Numbered from the stretch's first letter, positions 51,014 through 63,735 are shown. The stretch: 64,000 bases of DNA from Archilochus colubris (GCA_023079485.1 CM041084.1:18132609-18196608), one strand, 5' to 3'. Translations and numbers: made by a program. Notes: generated by a model not told the origin, from the sequence alone.

Positions 51014-51084
51014 GCTGGGCCAGGCGAGAGAGAATGACAACATGTAGTCCATAGGCCCACAGGGCTGCAACAATATTAAGAAAG

Positions 51085-51109
51085 AAAAAAAAAAAAAAAA
51101 AAAAAAAAA
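51085..51109. repeat. Poly-A tract
   Basis: Twenty-five consecutive A residues (poly-T in the SPAG6 transcript sense). Confidence 0.95.
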
Positions 51110-53011
51110 GGATAAAGCGAGATAATGCAAGATGTCAGCTGCATGTACAATAAAACCAGATGGATTTAAAACCAACTCTGAGTAACATAGTAAGGGGGCA
51201 AAAGAAAGCATTTTGTAAACCTGCACACTGGTCAGACAAATCAAGCCATACATTTGGCTGTTTCTCAGTACAAAACAAGAGCCTCGAAGAAGAAAAGGAT
51301 TGCCTGAAAGGATGAAGGTAAAGAAGAATGAGATTTCTGCCATGCATATCGGCAAACAGCCTTCATTTCTCTGCTCCCTCTGGGCTGTACAAAATCAACA
51401 GACAGGTAAAGAAACAACAGGGAAGCATAGAGACTTCTCCCTATGATACACTGCATGAAAGTGTCAGAAATAACTGGGATAATTTTGTTGTGTGAAATGA
51501 AAAGAGGGCTGTGTCCACGTATCTCCCACAGCAAGAACTGCCAAGGAGGAACTAGCAAAGAGACAGGATATGGCCCTTCCCCTGCCTTCCTCCTCCACAC
51601 TGTGACTCCCAGGCTGGATAAGGCAGCAAAAAACTCTCTTGGAAGGGGCCCTGAAGACAGACAGCACCTCTGAGACACAATCCCTTCCCCCAGTCCAAAC
51701 AGAGGCAGCAGAGAATTGCACAGACCCTTAAAATGATAATGCTAAAATGACACAGTGCAGCACCAAGAATGGATAACATCCCACTCTGAAACACAGCTCA
51801 GAAATAAGGCTTTTACTGTGCTATAAATAAGCCCACAGTAATAATACACCACAGGTCTAAGAATAGGAAATTCCCAAGCTATGGTACAGGAGAGAAAACT
51901 GCTTTTACTGCAGAGAACTTAATTTTAAATGTATACTTCAGAAGAGGAAATGCCAGACAAGTATAGCTTTTTAAATGCAATATAGGAGAATAAAAACAAA
52001 TCCAAACAAAACATCAGCTGATATGAAGGGTAAAAAAACCACTGCAACAGCAAACATTCAAATCTTTACAGTGTGCAACCGATTACTATGCACTCAGCCC
52101 ATTAATAGCTCCAGTCAGCACACAGAAGCAAAAGGCATTGGATTCTGTGCACATCTCCAGTCTTTGTACAGACTTAGCAAGACAGGACACACCTCAGTGT
52201 GGCAATGTAATCAGGATTCTGCACTACAAACAGTAGTGCTTCCAGATCTGTGATAATCAGAATTGAATATCAAGAGCATTTTGCTTGGTCATTTCCAGAA
52301 AGAGCACCTCATGAAGAGATGCTGGTACCCCCTGCTAACAGATCACAATGCAGCACGTTGCACAAGTGATAGCCTGTAGTCAAACAGGATGCCCAGAAGC
52401 TGGTGAACATTGCAGATACCGGAAATCTCCTGATTAACTGGCAATTAATTAAATAATTGGAAATATTTTATTAAATTGTATCACTTTTTATACAATGTAA
52501 TTAACAACAATTTCATATTTTGAGAGGGATGAGATAAGATTTGGGATTTTTACACTTAGTTAATTGAGACCGCATATTAATAAGGATAAAAGCGGTGAAG
52601 TCCTTATGCTCTAGATTATTGTAAAATACCTGACTTAAGTCACTCCTGTACAAACTGCTTGTACTTTATCTAAAACAGATGTGACTGGGATTTATGTGAT
52701 TCATTGGCTCAGTGAAAGTATTTGCTCGTCAGTTAATATTCCAGTTAATCTCAAGAGGCAAGGAAGAAAAACCACCTTGCTTATAAGAAACTCTTTTCTC
52801 AGTCTTAAGGTGAATTACAGCAGGTTACAGATGAAACAGTTTCCAGATTTCTCAGACAAAAGAACAGGATGCTCCAAATTGTTTCTGCAGGGGATTCTTG
52901 AGAATCCTGAAAAAACAACTAAGACCTGTAGAGAAACTTCATCTTTGGAAAGATAACTTCCTTGCTAAAGGGAAAACAGCACATTACTCATCATATAGAG
53001 CCTTTTCTTAC

Positions 53012-53128
53012 CTTACTAAACTGCCCAATGATATGTTTCATAATATTGAGAGGGGCATCATGCAGCAATGGTTCAAGTGCTGGAAGGTACATGCATTTCT
53101 GAAGGATGCTCTTTAAGGCTTTTTTAGT
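53012..53128 (-). CDS. SPAG6: SPAG6 internal exon
   Basis: Acceptor TTTCAATAG ends at 53129. The exon is 39 codons in phase 0: TKKALKSILQKCMYLPALEP then LLHDAPLNIMKHIIGQFSK. Donor AAG|GTAAGA at 53012/53011 is a strong consensus. It matches the segment of SPAG6 after the armadillo array proper, KNILQKCTYLPALEPFLYDA in mammals, with conservative changes. Confidence 0.94.
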
Positions 53129-54312
53129 CTATTGAAATGCAAAATAAAATTTCTGTAGTAAGATACCAATGAAAACATCAAGAATTCATGTTATATATCA
53201 TTGAACTCTGATCAAAAAAGCAAATTGATCAGAATTCTCAAAGAGGGTTTTCTGAATAAAAACTACTATATCTCTCAGGTCATTTAATGAAGAATCAATT
53301 TTCTACTTAAATTTATTAAACCTCAAAAAGTTACAGTGCATCATATTCTTATTATGTTATCTATGGCCAAAGTAATGGCAATTTCCCTTTGACTATAATG
53401 GAAGCAGGAGTAGAACCTTTAAGTAAATTGAAGTACTGTAATATAATAAGCAAGCTAAAGCAAAACACATTTTAATAGATTGCATTTTAGAAGTGGCTTA
53501 CTGGGAGAGTCTGCTGGTCTGGGATAGCACAGTGCACTCACTACCTTCTGGGCAGGGAGGGAAAGGGTGAGGGAAACAGTTGTATTTCAGTGCTTGGTTT
53601 CTGAAAACAGGCTCAGTGTTGCTACAAGTGGTAATGACCTTCTTGGGTAGGGTTATAGGTACAGCCAATCTGGCCTTGGTATTTTGGTGACCACTGAAAA
53701 CAACTATACAGAAGTCATTCTACAGATCTGGAATGTTACACTTCAGTGGAATGTACAGAAGCTATGGAACAACATGGGACACCATAGATTGTCATCTTAC
53801 ACTCTTCAATTGGTTCACTTACTTTAGCTCAAAAATACACTTTACCAAACTGCAATTCTACATAAGGAAGGCCCTAATCATGAACAGCTGCAAGTTTTCA
53901 AGAGCAGGGCTTTGAGTATTTGGTTAAAGCTTTATAATAATATTTAAAATGTAAGCAAACCTACTACGAGGACTATAATATTTTGTACAAGAGCTTATAA
54001 TTTTAAGAAAATGTAGATAATTAGAAATTAGTCACTCAAAAGAAATTATAGCATTTATGGCTGTATGCAACTCTGATCTAAACTGCAGAGAAAGTGAGGG
54101 ATTAGACTGCTGTGATTTGGTATCCACCATGTGCACACCCACTGGAACCAGCCAGTCCTATAAATGACACACAACCTTTGGGCACCCTACACTCAGGAAA
54201 TCTGTGATTCAAGAAACACCAATAAAAGCATATACCACTTAGTAGTTTTACATACTTATATGGCTTGGTTACAAGAAATATATCAATCTGCAAATACTAA
54301 AAATATACTTGC
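53129..54312 (-). other. SPAG6 GC-AG intron
   Basis: 1.2 kb, begins GCAAGT and ends TTCAATAG. Carries an old repeat core (plus strand, about 53370-53412, 'tttgactataatggaagcag'). Confidence 0.85.
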
Positions 54313-54504
54313 TTTTATTTGAAGATCTTCTGAACTGTGTGTGTCCATATACATAGAAAGCAGTGTGGGTAGTACATTTGTTACTGCAACAGCACGGGCA
54401 TGCTCAGGAGTATGTCTTCCAATCTGTCCCAAGGCCCAAGCAGCTGCTGCCTTAATATGATCTTCATCTTCTTCTATCAAGCAGGCACAGAGTGGTGGTA
54501 TTCC
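54313..54504 (-). CDS. SPAG6: SPAG6 internal exon with a GC splice donor
   Basis: Acceptor GTGACAG ends at 54505. The exon is 64 codons in phase 0: GIPPLCACLIEEDEDHIKAA, then AAWALGQIGRHTPEHARAVA, then VTNVLPTLLSMYMDTHSSED and LQIK. The AAAWALGQIGRHTPEHA block is strongly diagnostic of SPAG6. The exon must end at the AAA Lys codon at 54313 because the next exon resumes with TKKALKS (family SKKAIKN). The intron then begins GCAAGT, a GC-AG intron. Using the GT four bases further in would add four bases and give a stop two codons into the next exon. Confidence 0.95.
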
Positions 54505-56826
54505 CTGTCACGTTAATCAAAACCAAAACCTTTATGAATCTACATTAGGGAAGGACAACTTGAAACTGATACTGATTGTTAGAAAATGTTTCTCTATTTA
54601 TGCTCTTTTAACACAAGATGTAAGAGAATGCATGCTAGTGGTGTCATATTTTTGCAACATCATGACTAGCAGAAATTGAGAAGAAATCTAGTTAAAAAAA
54701 GAGGAAAAAAGATTCAGCGTTCTAAATCAGAAGGCAGTTTGAGCTAATACACCAATTTAAGGGATGAAAGGGACACATGACAGAATTCACACTGTAATAA
54801 AGGCTTCTGTTTTGTCAGATTGAAAATAAAAGAATTTGAGTGTTTATGCATTTATGAAAGCCTTTTGTGACCAGCAGGGCTCAATTGTTGTAGGGTTTTT
54901 TTAATCCACAACATCCAACTGACATCTCAACTCTTCTTGAGTCCCCTACTCCATGTTCAACTCATACAGTCACTTCCAGAAAAGTTTCAACTCTTGATTT
55001 GGAGACATCAAGAGATGGAAAATATCTGGCTCACATCCAGCTGTTCTTCTGGTTCATGGTTACACTCTTTATCATTTGTCCACAGGATTACTGGTATTTT
55101 ATGCCAGGATACTTCAAAAGGAAACATCTCATGCTATTTTAGGTAAGGCAAAGCTACTTGAACTCTAACTAGAAAACCCTTTTCTCCAACCCATGGATAA
55201 TTTCTTAGCCTTTTCTGCACATTTCTTGTTGTTTGTTTTGTTTTTTTTTTTCCAAATAGACAAGGAAACTACAGGCACTAGTACTACAGACAAATTGATT
55301 TCTCTTTTCCAATAATGCTTCATGTTCCACGCTTTAATACCACAAAGGACTGTATTGTCTTTTTTTTTTTTTTTTTTTTTTTTTGCCACTGCACTGCAAC
55401 AGAAGACCACAATTAAGTGTTTGTCCAGTATGTTCCCCAAAATAATTTTGAATAATTCATCCTTTCCAGGACACAGTACTGCAGAATGAAGCAATCACTT
55501 TACATCATAACATCACAGATGTGTGCCTGCGTGTGGTTATGCCATGGTGCATCTCTTTCAAATGGTTCTACTTTACCAAGCCATGTCCTAAGCACTATGC
55601 ACTGCTCAACAAGCTTAGTTTCCCCTGAAGCAATTTTTTTTTAATTGGTTTTGTGTCTCTTTTGTGGATCATTCATTAAAATATTTAATTTCATAAGAGT
55701 GCACAGATCCCTACAAGATCTCTTGGTGCACTCCAACTCAGTCATGGTAGTAATCTATATTACTCTTAAAAAAGTTACCACTTAGGTGGTTCTTCATGAA
55801 CTTAATCCTGGATTAATCCTACTTAACATCAAGCATTCAACAGCAGGACCATGTTTACTCTAAGCATCCCAGAAAGTGGAGAGATGGAGGAACACCCAGA
55901 GAAGAAGGGCCTTCACAGAGGGAAAGAAGAAACTGTCTGTAGTTATCAAACGCAGAGGAGCATTCTTTTGTTCACTCTTACCTTCACTGCATACTTCTTG
56001 ATGTTATGTCGTAGCAATTTCCTTTTTTTTTTTTAACTTGCATTTCTGCTAGAAGACATTTCTGTTCCTTTGTTTCTATTGTTTCACTGTTTTCAGTCAT
56101 ACAGTATATTTTAAATCACTGACATAGTGTGAAAGTGAGGCAATAATGCTCAATGAAATTCCTTCCTTCCTGCAGTCATTAGTTGGCATTATTCACATCA
56201 GAATACTATGTCAGGCACTAATTTCACCTACAGCAAATATTGCACATTATTTCCCTTCTATATAACTGCCCAGCAGAATTTATTTAAACCTGAAAATATA
56301 TAGTTTATTTCATTTGAAATGTCACTTGCACAACTGAATCATACTATATTACAAACTGAGGTCTCTTTTAAGTTTGAAGATTTGTTGAGAACCTCTCAAC
56401 TACCTCTAGAGCAGTCTTGCAAAGTTATGCTTGTGAAACAAATGTGACATTAAACATTCTTGTTTCAAAAAAGATTTTGGTATAGCCACAAATATTCATT
56501 TTAAGAGGAGCCAGATCATAGAAATTCATTGACTTATTTTCTGTACCCATGCTATTGCAACATAGAACAATTATGTACTGCAATACAAATGGATGTTCAC
56601 AAACTAATCCAGGACATTTTATAAAAGGCTCAACTTCATAAAGACACATTGATCAGGTTGTCACATAATTTCAGCCACAGCAAGCAGTGGTATTAGGAGA
56701 AAGTGCATTCGTCAACAGCAAGTATATAATTCTGTCACAAAATACATTCTCTGCCTATGTTAATTTGTCTCTCCTTCTCAGAATACCACTGAAGAATTAT
56801 AGGAAGACAACAAAGTGATAGCTAAC
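54505..56826 (-). other. SPAG6 intron
   Basis: 2.3 kb, GT-AG, phase 0. Holds a 25-nt poly-T run (55360-55384) and shorter T runs; no gene or mobile element recognised. Confidence 0.85.
55360..55384. repeat. Poly-T tract
   Basis: Twenty-five consecutive T residues on the plus strand. Confidence 0.95.
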
Positions 56827-56979
56827 CTTGGAGATAATCACTGCCATTGACAGGTTCTCCGAATGAGCTGCTACGTAACCAAGCACCATGATGCTAGGCA
56901 GTCTGACAGTCCCTCTGCAGCTGCCAATACAATCAATCACAGCAGCAACTCCACCTGAATTTACAATAAGCTGTGAAAG
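56827..56979 (-). CDS. SPAG6: SPAG6 internal exon
   Basis: Acceptor TCTTTCCAG ends at 56980. The exon is 51 codons in phase 0, beginning LSQLIVNSGGVAAVIDCIGS, then CRGTVRLPSIMVLGYVAAHS and ending ENLSMAVIISK. Donor is AAG|GTTAGC at 56827/56826. Family features seen here are the VNAGGVAAVIDCIGSC-like core and the LGYVAAHSENL helix. It joins the previous exon as KHSPE-LSQL, the usual armadillo spacing. Confidence 0.95.
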
Positions 56980-58827
56980 CTGGAAAGAGAACCAGAAGAG
57001 ATTAGATACTGTGAAGTATCAGCAGGCATAAAGCACTACATTAGAAAAGTCTTTAAATGTATTGCTCCTGATTTACAAAATAATTCTGGAAACCGAGCAA
57101 TGTATCACAGACTGTGGGGGACTAACCACAGCATGAAGTTTTCAGGAATGAAGCTGCTTTGCTACTCTGTTTTTTATTGACTTCAATGCAAGGAAATTGG
57201 GACTTTGAATTTTTGATGCTGTATAGCATGGAATAACATATTCTCAACACCATTACTATACACCAAAGAATCATGGAAATGACAGCCTAATACATGAATG
57301 CCCTCAAAGATGCGCCTGCAGCCAGATATTCTGTCATACTTCTTCCCACTCATTCCAAAGCCAATATTATAGGTTCTATGCAGGGAAATGCCTGCTCATC
57401 CTCTCACCTGAATTCTAGAGAACCTCTCCAGCATTTTTATGGATTGGAATTCTTTGTGGAGTCCCCTACTGAGGCATGAAGCCAAAAACAACTGACACAG
57501 ATGAGCAAAAATGACTCAGAACTCCTGCACAGACACAGTACCTGGTGCTGTGACCCTCAGGCACCACTGTAAGTCCCCAAGATCCCAAACTTCACATGAA
57601 TTTTACTGAACATGCAGACAGAAAGCTGAGATATGAAAGCCACAATGCTCACATGACTGACACACCCAGCTCCTCTAAAAATACTGTTTTCTGACCTGTG
57701 CTGCAACATGTGTTGCTTGAACAGACTTACTTAGAGATGGACAGAGATTACTGTCACTCTAAAGTCGAATGTAGGATGTTACTTGTCCCAGGGAACATAC
57801 TCTACATCTCCTTTGGAGAGCTGCTGGAATGGCCAATTCCCCTGGCATGAAGGATCCTGTGCTAGAAGCACTTCTGACTCTACCTGCAGTCTTGAGCTTG
57901 GCCTCTGGCTCTTGACTTCAGTGCCCCCTTTTGATCATGAGAATGTCCTCACTTTTTTGAGAATGCATTGCTCATGAGGTGCAGAGAGAAAGCAGGAAGG
58001 GTGACAAGACTGCGACCTTTAATCACCAGCAGCTTAGAGACCAGCAGGAGGAAGACACAGCACAATATTCCTGTTTAAACACTTCTGAATTGTTAAGCGT
58101 GGATCATGATTGAGAAATGGCTGCACTCAACATCAGTATGTTCCACAAATACATTGCTTGTATTTCACTCCAGAGTCTTATTTCAAACCTTTTAATTATC
58201 TCTGTGGTCTGACAGATTAACACAGTTATGATTATTTTGGTTTCCTATTCATTTTTTATTGACTTTGCCAAACATCCCCACCTTTCTGCATCAATTATTG
58301 GCAAGAACACTGCAAACACTGCACTCAAAAATTCAAGCTAACAAAATAAACTACCAGCAGTATCATAGTAACTAAGAGAACTTTTGACCTTCACTGTCAT
58401 TGGAAAAATATTTAAAATATTATCCCAGCACCCCAGAATATTTTTTAAAAGACACAAACCATCTATTATTGTTTTAGGATGACCTTGTAATTTATTAGCT
58501 TGCATCATGACTTCTGTGAGGCTTTTCTCATGATATTTTTAATATCTAAGACTGACAATACTCTCAGCCTAGAACTGTCTTTCCATGCAGGTATCATGAG
58601 GAATGAAGTAGCTAGGTATACATTTATATGATTCCCAGTTTCCTAACCCAATTCATATTCAATACACATCTCATAATATCAGCAAGCATTTCCATATTTT
58701 TCCAATGAACATGCCAAACAGCTATTTGCCCTCCCTTTCGAAAAGCAAATGACAGAATAATCCTGTATTTTATTTAAAGTGTAAAATCTAATGATATGAC
58801 CTTGTATTTGCATTTTCAAGGTTTTAC
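56980..58827 (-). other. SPAG6 intron
   Basis: 1.8 kb, GT-AG, phase 0. A possible 'attgacttcaatg' repeat core is at about 57177-57189; nothing else recognised. Confidence 0.85.
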
Positions 58828-59001
58828 CTCAGGCGAATGCTTTGCTATCTCTCTAATTAAAGTTGCACCATTTTTCTTGACATATTCATCTGAATCCTTC
58901 AGGCATGTGAGCACAACTGGGAAAATTTCTGCTTCAACCACCAACTCTGCAAGATCCACTGAATGCTTTGCTATTTGGCTTAGAGCTGACAGCACCTGAC
59001 G
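58828..59001 (-). CDS. SPAG6: SPAG6 internal exon
   Basis: Acceptor TTTACTAG ends at 59002; the exon is 58 codons in phase 0, beginning RQVLSALSQIAKHSVDLAEL, continuing VVEAEIFPVVLTCLKDSDEY and ending IREIAKHSPE. Donor is GAG|GTAAAAC at 58828/58827. It joins the preceding exon as LNPDAKLK-RQVLSALSQ, which is the expected family order. It carries one armadillo repeat and the start of another. No stop or frameshift. The stretch was below the length for a simple ORF scan to flag it. Confidence 0.95.
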
Positions 59002-59894
59002 CTAGTAAATAAAAATTGTTATAAAATCAATAGTATACAAACATCTCACAACACAAACTCCCCCTGCACACAAAAATCTATTGCATCAAGGAAAACAAAG
59101 CAGGATAGGGAAAACAATTACGGCTATTTTACAATTCACTGAGTCAATTCATGCACGAATATAATGGCACAGAACATTCGCTGGTTCCTGAATAAAAGTT
59201 TCTCCTTTGTTTTATCCCATTCAAATTTTCTATGTATTAAAAAAAAAAAAAGAAAAAAAAATATACCATTTAAAAATGCAATTTAAAATCTTATGGAATC
59301 TGTAGAAAATATCTTTATTTCCACAAGATTGGTCTGTCAGACCTTAGATTAAAAATTTTATCTATTTTTTTTGAAGTGGCATTTTTATATTGTCTTCTAT
59401 TTCTGTTAGAGTAAGACTGAAAAAATATATCTAGAAATACTTGTCTGATAAACTCCAGTGATTAAACATTTTACAATGGCTATTCACATCAGATGGTACA
59501 TTCTAAAATACAATAATACATTTAATATTTACTGTTTTGCAGCATATTCTTAAGCATATTCATATGCTAAACCTTTTTTATAACTGAATTGTGCAAACTT
59601 GATACATTAAAAATATCTGTTGCATTCTTCATTTAGTACATAATTCAAAAAAATAAAAAAAACCCAATGAAAATCACACCATTCACTTTAAAGATCAGTT
59701 CCTCACAGAGCAGCAGTTTTTGTCCAGTAGCTAAATCTGTGAATCTGTTCTGAACTCTTTATCATTATATAGTTGCATTTTGGTAATGCCCAAAACAAGA
59801 GTTTCCTGAATAAATATGCACATCAGTGTCTTTGATTCAGTATCAAGTAATGATTGGTATCATGGAGATTTTAAAAAAGAATTTTTAAATGTAC
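59002..59894 (-). other. SPAG6 intron
   Basis: 0.9 kb, GT-AG, phase 0. An A-rich stretch is at 59239-59262. Confidence 0.85.
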
Positions 59895-60100
59895 CTTCAG
59901 TTTAGCATCAGGGTTCAGGATCATCTGAGCTAAGTGAGCGATAGCTCCTGCATCCACTACTGTCTGGGCTAACTCTGGAGAATGCTTTGAAATATCACTG
60001 AGAGTTGAAGCAGCAATCCTTTTCAAAGCAATTTCTGGCTCCTGGATACAGAGCACTAAAAGAGGAACAGCTCCCGAATCCACCACAGCTTGTGACAGTT
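59895..60100 (-). CDS. SPAG6: SPAG6 internal exon (first exon in window)
   Basis: Acceptor CCTACAG precedes 60100; the exon opens with AA completing a split Glu codon, then CTG TCA CAA (LSQAVVDSGAVPLL). It runs through LKRIAASTLSDISKHSPELA and AQTVVDAGAIAHLAQMILNP and ends LNPDAKLK, with donor AAG|GTACAT at 59895/59894. This covers one full armadillo repeat and most of the next, with the SPAG6 hallmark KHSPELAQTVVDAGA. The 206-bp length is 2 nt plus 68 codons. An open frame continues upstream of the acceptor (to 60209) but that extension does not match the family and is intronic. Confidence 0.95.
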
Positions 60101-62247
60101 CTGTAGGTCCAAGGAAAGTAATTAAGTGAGTATGGGTGACTGACCCTTGTGCAAGCCATTTTTCACCCTGACAGATACAGCAAAGGAAAAAGGGGAGGGT
60201 GTAGTTCACTGTCTCGACATCTGCATTTCAAATCAGCCCTCCTGGTTTCATAAACCGTGTGGACCAATCCACAACTGAAAAGAATGCAGGTCAATAGATG
60301 GACCCCCATTTACATGCACACATTTGAGGTAGATTAGGCTGAAATGGTTTGTTATTCTGTTTTCTTTTTCTTTTTTTAAAGTAAGCAGATGTCAGCTGTT
60401 TAAACCCTGGCTATTCTACACTGATCAATAGGAGAGCATTTTATGCATGGCTAACAACAACACAGAAAGCCAAAGTACCAAAATTTTACCAACCACCTAA
60501 TTAGAGAGCATTTTACCCTCTCTAAATGATAAGCAGATATTAGCATAGATCAAATGCCAAAACCAGAAATACAAAAACCATACATGAAAGATCTACCTTA
60601 GGAACTTGCTGATCAAAAGTAAGCTTTTCTACCATATATGTGACAAGACAGAATTTATACTTTAATGACATGAAAATGTTATCATATACAATTAGACAAA
60701 TGGGAAATATCATCAGTGGGATATTGCGTGCCTGAGATTGGTACAATACCCTTAACTAACTGCACCTGAAATTAAAAAGAAAGCAAAAAATCTGAGCACA
60801 TGATTAGCTGACATGGACAGAAATTACACTATTAGAAATTCATTAGCTCTCTCCATGTACACAGCATCAGTCACAGTCCTAAAATAAGAATCACTGGATA
60901 TCAGAAGGAAAAATTATACTACAACCAAGCTGTGCTATTTTAAAATAATGTTGAAAAGGTAGTAAAAATTGTGGAGGATTTAATAATCTATTAGGTTCTT
61001 CATTCAGTTTTGCTACCCCTTATTATGCATATTCATTATTATCTTTAACATTTATCTTGAATTACAGTACCATGGCAACATATGGCTGTTGTATTTCAAG
61101 AGTCTAACTTAGCTTTTGATTTATAGCCCATCAATAAAGCGATTTTCATACTAAGAAAAATATAATATACTTCATTAAATATACATAGACTAATAAAGTT
61201 TTTTCATGAAATCCGTAAGTCATGTCATTATTATATTGTTAATATCCAAATAATGTTCCTGACCAGATTTGTTTTCAATTACTGAGTAATAGCCATGCAC
61301 TCCAGTGCATGTGATAAACCAAATATTTACACTGTATGTTATTTTATTATATAATATTTTAATAGAATATAAATATTGCCTCATAAAATTATAATAAATA
61401 ATGCAGTACATTTCAAACTAATGCAAAACTAACCCTTCAAGTTTCACTTTCCAAATTACTATTTGGCTGAAAAAGTAGAGTGTGCATCCTCCAAATACAT
61501 ACAAATCAGAAGCAAACAAAAATAAACACTGTATCTTCAGTCTTACAAACCTGAAAGTAAATGTTCCTGTATCTGAAAACACACATAAAAACTAGCCAAT
61601 CGATATAAGTGGTATAAACTACATTCAGCTTTTCATGGATAAGTCACACTTGATTTATTCAAATTGTATTTTGATGCTGCATACTGACCAAGTTGAATAC
61701 ATCACCAACTACTGACCAACAAATCAGTTTGATCCATCCAACTGTGCCTCACAAGCATCTTCAGAACAACCAACTGCCTACAGTCAGCTAGAAGGTGCTA
61801 AGATCTAGAAAATTACGTCAAGAGGGACAGGAGACTACTAGAAGGATGGGTTTCTTTGGTGCCTTATAAGCTGAAATCATGACGTTCAAGTGGGGAGAGA
61901 AAGAGCAATACTTTAAGGCCGCAGCTATGCCCAGACATGAAAAGGTAACCATAAAAGTTATTTTAAAAGGGCAAATGAAATTGCATTCAATAAAGACCAG
62001 CTCTTGCTGCTAGAAGCCTGATATCATTTAAATACTAATGGTTACTGTTGGTCATGGTTAATTAAATGGTTGGTCTTCTAGTGATGTTTATAAGGTTCAT
62101 GGCTAATAACTTACCACATGGAGGGCTGGACCATGTGTCAAAAGACAGACAAGCAGTAAATGGACTGTCAGAAAAACAGGAAAGCTGAGGCAGGGACAAA
62201 AGAAAATATAGGTCTTCCCATCACATTCCACTGCAAACTCAGCCAAA

Positions 62248-62281
62248 ACCTATGATTCTAAGTATTAATGATTCTATGATA
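62248..62281 (+). mobile_element. CR1 3'-terminal remnant
   Basis: 'cctatgattctaagtattaa' followed by 'tgattctatgat' resembles the terminal ATTCTATG repeats of CR1; the body upstream is too degraded to align by eye. Confidence 0.5.
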
Positions 62282-63663
62282 ATTATTATTCCTTTTTTTT
62301 TCCTCAAAAAACATTTTAAATTTAGACTACACACAAAAGGATTCATGAAACTTTGCTATCCAAAACAGAATACAGACAGAAGTGAAAAAAAATTAAAGCT
62401 GAGAAAGAGTTAAAGGAGAAAATACAGTTTTCAAGAATTTTTTAAACACAAATATGCAGTCAAATAAACCAACAGAGATGGAATAAATTTTAAAAAGACT
62501 TTTCTGAACACTCTGCCAATACTACATTATCAGAGCAAAGACAAGACCAATAGATGAGAAAGTCAGAAGGGAAAAACTAATTTATGAACCTCATATAATT
62601 CCACAGAAAGTTAAGAAAAACCTGGGCTTCAAACTTCAGTCTGGGTACAGCTCTAGGAACCTGTCCAATTACATGATGAGAAAGTAGGACTTCCCCTTAC
62701 ACGAGTTAAAGCAGGACATGTATTCTACACGTGCTCAGAGCAGAGAATTAAGAATCAAAACCCAACATAAAATAGTTTGTTTTGTTCAGAACAATATGAG
62801 GAATATTGTAACAAACGGAGATACTGCAGAAATGAAGACAGACTGACATGGAAGTAGAAGAAAGACTGATAGAGACTTTGGAGTTTGAGATATCACCAGT
62901 TCAAATAGAAGTTGGACTGACTTGTCTCAATACAAAAGTACTCATCAGGGACTAAGAAATTAATTCAAAGTAAGTTGAGGCCAAGTCATGAGTTTATTTG
63001 ATCAGGAAGACAGCAAAGTCAACGAAGAGGAGTCAATAAGATCCTGACTATATACCCACTGCAATCAATGGGAAGTCTTATAGGATTAATCGAAAGTGGT
63101 TCAAGGTGTTACCAGAAAAACATTAATGTGTTGCCAGAACCAGTATGGGTAAGAAAAATTATGAGGAAGGAAAGATGAAGGTGAGAAAGTTAATGTGCAG
63201 GTAGTCTCCAGAGAAGGAAAATCAGCTCTGAACAAATGCCATGTTCACATAGTGGAGCTGCAGCAAGAACTTCTTTGCTTGAAATCAAATGCAAGTTTCA
63301 GTACGGACGAAAGTTCTCAAACAGACCCTGCTGTGGTGGCAGGTGTATCCACAGGAAATAACAGGTTTTGACCAAAACAACCACCAATACTGTATTTTTC
63401 TGAGGACTTCATATCATGTAATGGCCACATAGGAAGATTCTAATCCCCATGCGCAGTCCAAAGACTGCACTTCAAAATCACAGGTCTGTGCAGACCACTA
63501 TGAGCACAGTGCTAAAGACTTCACTGGAACCAGTGGGAAAACCTTTTATCAAGACATGGAGGGAGGTCATTAATTATGGGGCCAGATTAGATCCTGGAAT
63601 AAAACAAAGTTACTGCTTGACTCAAATCACTGAAAAGCTGAGAAATCTGGTCTAACTTTGTAG

Positions 63664-63735
63664 CTTCCTTGAGCAGGAAGCTGGACTAAAGATCTCCCAA
63701 GATCCCTTTGAGCTATCCTACGATCCTAAGAGTAC
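63664..63735 (+). mobile_element. CR1 3'-tail fragment
   Basis: 'ttccttgagcaggaagctgg', 'actaaagatctcccaagatc', 'cctttgagctatcctacgat', 'cctaag' follows the CR1 end pattern (gagcagg-ggttggactagatgacct-ccagaggtccctt-ccaacc-tgattct). Confidence 0.75.

Larger units (their letters stand above)
50230..53011 (-). other. SPAG6 intron with simple repeats
   Basis: 2.8 kb, GT-AG, phase 0. Contains a CA tract (50821-50840), a purine tract (50945-51013) and a poly-A run (51085-51109). Confidence 0.85.
47811..60100 (-). other. SPAG6: SPAG6 gene span, 3' two-thirds (seven coding exons and introns)
   Basis: Seven minus-strand exons join without a frameshift into about 350 residues of a protein that matches my knowledge of SPAG6 almost residue for residue. 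SPAG6 is the vertebrate orthologue of Chlamydomonas PF16, an all-armadillo-repeat protein of the C1 microtubule of the axonemal central pair, needed for motile cilia and sperm flagella. Vertebrate SPAG6 is about 509 residues long; the part here starts near residue 157, so the N-terminal exons and promoter lie beyond 64000. The gene span seen is 12.3 kb, compact as expected for a bird. Exon lengths are 206, 174, 153, 192, 117, 146 and 67 bp including the stop. Six of the seven exons share phase-0 joints; the first exon starts with a split codon and the last joint is phase 2. A paralogue is possible in principle, but the match is strong and unbroken, which argues against a pseudogene. Confidence 0.96.

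Noticed and set aside
60101..60209. Upstream extension of the open frame with a Met start before the SPAG6 exon at 60100
   Set aside because: It crosses the acceptor CCTACAG and loses all similarity upstream; it is intronic read-through, not an alternative start.
60540..60775. Acceptor-like TTTTTAATTTCAG followed by an open stretch on the minus strand in the SPAG6 intron
   Set aside because: The translation does not match SPAG6 and the stretch ends in a stop.
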